Source: Acidobacteriota bacterium
Lineage (GTDB): Bacteria; Acidobacteriota; Polarisedimenticolia; Polarisedimenticolales; Polarisedimenticolaceae
Assembly (NCBI GenBank): GCA_011773795.1
Contig: WVWW01000051.1
Span: forward strand, 1 to 5,711
DNA: 5,711 bases
Direction of reading: 5' to 3'
Part shown: positions 5,092 to 5,711 of the stretch, piece by piece
Numbering within the stretch: position 1 is the stretch's first letter
How the letters are laid out: each line of letters opens with the position of its first letter
Notes under the pieces: generated by a model
The model's input: only the letters and a program-made list of their open reading frames with translations
Database searches by the model: none
Told to the model about the DNA's origin: nothing
Program-made: the position numbers and the translations under genes

Positions 5092-5711
5092 ATGCGTTTG
5101 ACCCGTCGTTCAATCACAACGCTACTGCTGAGCCTGACGGTCGTCGCACCGCTCGGCGCGGCGACCCTCGAGGAGGTCATCGAGAAGCACGTCGAGGCCC
5201 GCGGCGGCCGCGAGAACTGGGACAAGATCTCGACCCTGCGCATCATGGGCGACTACACCGCCTTCAGCAAGGTGGAGCCTTTCACGTTGACCCGGGCGCG
5301 GGAAAACAGCTACGTGCTGGATACCAAGATGAACGGTCGCGTCGTGATCACCGGCTACGACGGGGCGGTCACCTGGTGGGACAATCACTGGTTCAAGGAA
5401 GGCGCCCAGCGCATGACCGGGGTCGATGCCGAGGTCGCCAAGGGCGACGCGCATTTCATCAACCCGCTGTGGAACTACGCGGAGCTGGGAATGCAGGCGG
5501 AGTATCTCGGAGAAACCGAATACGAGGGCATGCCGGCGCTGGGGATCAAGTTGACTCGACCCGACGGCCAGGAAGAGACCTGGTACCTGGATCCGCAGAC
5601 TTACCTGGAGTACGCACGCACCGCACCGGGGTCCGACTTCGGCCGCCCGCTCCCGCAGCGCACGTTCTACGACGACTTCCGAGAGATCGAGGGCGTCAAG
5701 ATCCCGTACCT
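5092..5711 (+). CDS. Exported LolA-like (outer-membrane lipoprotein-sorting type) protein, cut by window edge
   Basis: The frame is open from ATG 5092 to the end of the window (206 complete codons; related proteins are usually about 240-270). Residues 1-24 form a Sec signal (RLTRR n-region, hydrophobic 8-20, cleavage near LGAA). The mature start LEEVIEKHVEARGGRENWDKISTLRIMG (25-53) is typical of exported LolA/LppX-fold proteins. It is followed by antiparallel strands such as VVITGYDGAVTWWDN (84-98), YLGETEYEGMPALGIKL (138-154), ETWYLDPQTYLEYAR (162-176) and YDDFREIEGVKIPY (193-206). This fold holds hydrophobic ligands such as lipoprotein acyl chains, and members are often labelled outer membrane lipoprotein-sorting protein; true LolA function is not shown. 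It lies 10 bp after the propeller gene behind a strong ribosome site, so co-expression is likely. The last 30-60 residues and any following genes are unseen. Confidence 0.78.
   Translation, partial: MRLTRRSITTLLLSLTVVAPLGAATLEEVIEKHVEARGGRENWDKISTLRIMGDYTAFSKVEPFTLTRARENSYVLDTKMNGRVVITGYDGAVTWWDNHWFKEGAQRMTGVDAEVAKGDAHFINPLWNYAELGMQAEYLGETEYEGMPALGIKLTRPDGQEETWYLDPQTYLEYARTAPGSDFGRPLPQRTFYDDFREIEGVKIPY

Overview
The window is GC-rich (roughly two-thirds G+C by eye), compactly coded chromosomal DNA from a Gram-negative-type bacterium. Four of its six genes carry Sec or lipoprotein signals, and one product looks like an outer-membrane LolA-type protein. The mix of a Pol II-type DNA polymerase, a DUF885 protein, a WPQFRG-type PQQ propeller and a LolA-like protein with an ARGG motif would fit Acidobacteriota or a related soil or sediment phylum. 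That placement is inference only, since no marker gene fixes it. I see no mobile element, CRISPR array, tRNA or rRNA.

Left arm (1-1495, minus strand): the N-terminal 319 codons of DNA polymerase II (polB) run off the left edge. Just upstream lies a small lipoprotein gene whose globular domain resembles DUF3887. Only 17 bp separate the two genes, so they are probably co-transcribed. A promoter-like TCGACA-17-TATAAA at 1515-1543 faces them.

Centre (1496-1567): a 72-bp divergent control region holds back-to-back -10 elements sharing one TTATAA core. It also holds a near-perfect 14-bp palindrome over the minus-strand -35 and a smaller inverted repeat.

Right arm (1568-5711, plus strand): a small cytosolic cupin, an exported DUF885 putative metallopeptidase, an exported eight-repeat PQQ-like beta-propeller with a TTG start, and a LolA-like exported protein cut by the right edge. 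Cupin and DUF885 are 10 bp apart, and propeller and LolA-like gene are also 10 bp apart. In both pairs the Shine-Dalgarno overlaps or abuts the upstream stop, which suggests two translationally coupled pairs. A 114-bp gap (3747-3860) with a hairpin and a -10-like hexamer separates the pairs.

Functionally, the plus-strand genes look like envelope or periplasm functions and the minus-strand unit joins a lipoprotein to a repair polymerase. No clearly novel multi-gene system is evident. The points most worth checking are the compact divergent control region, the polB start context, and the altered metal motif of the cupin.
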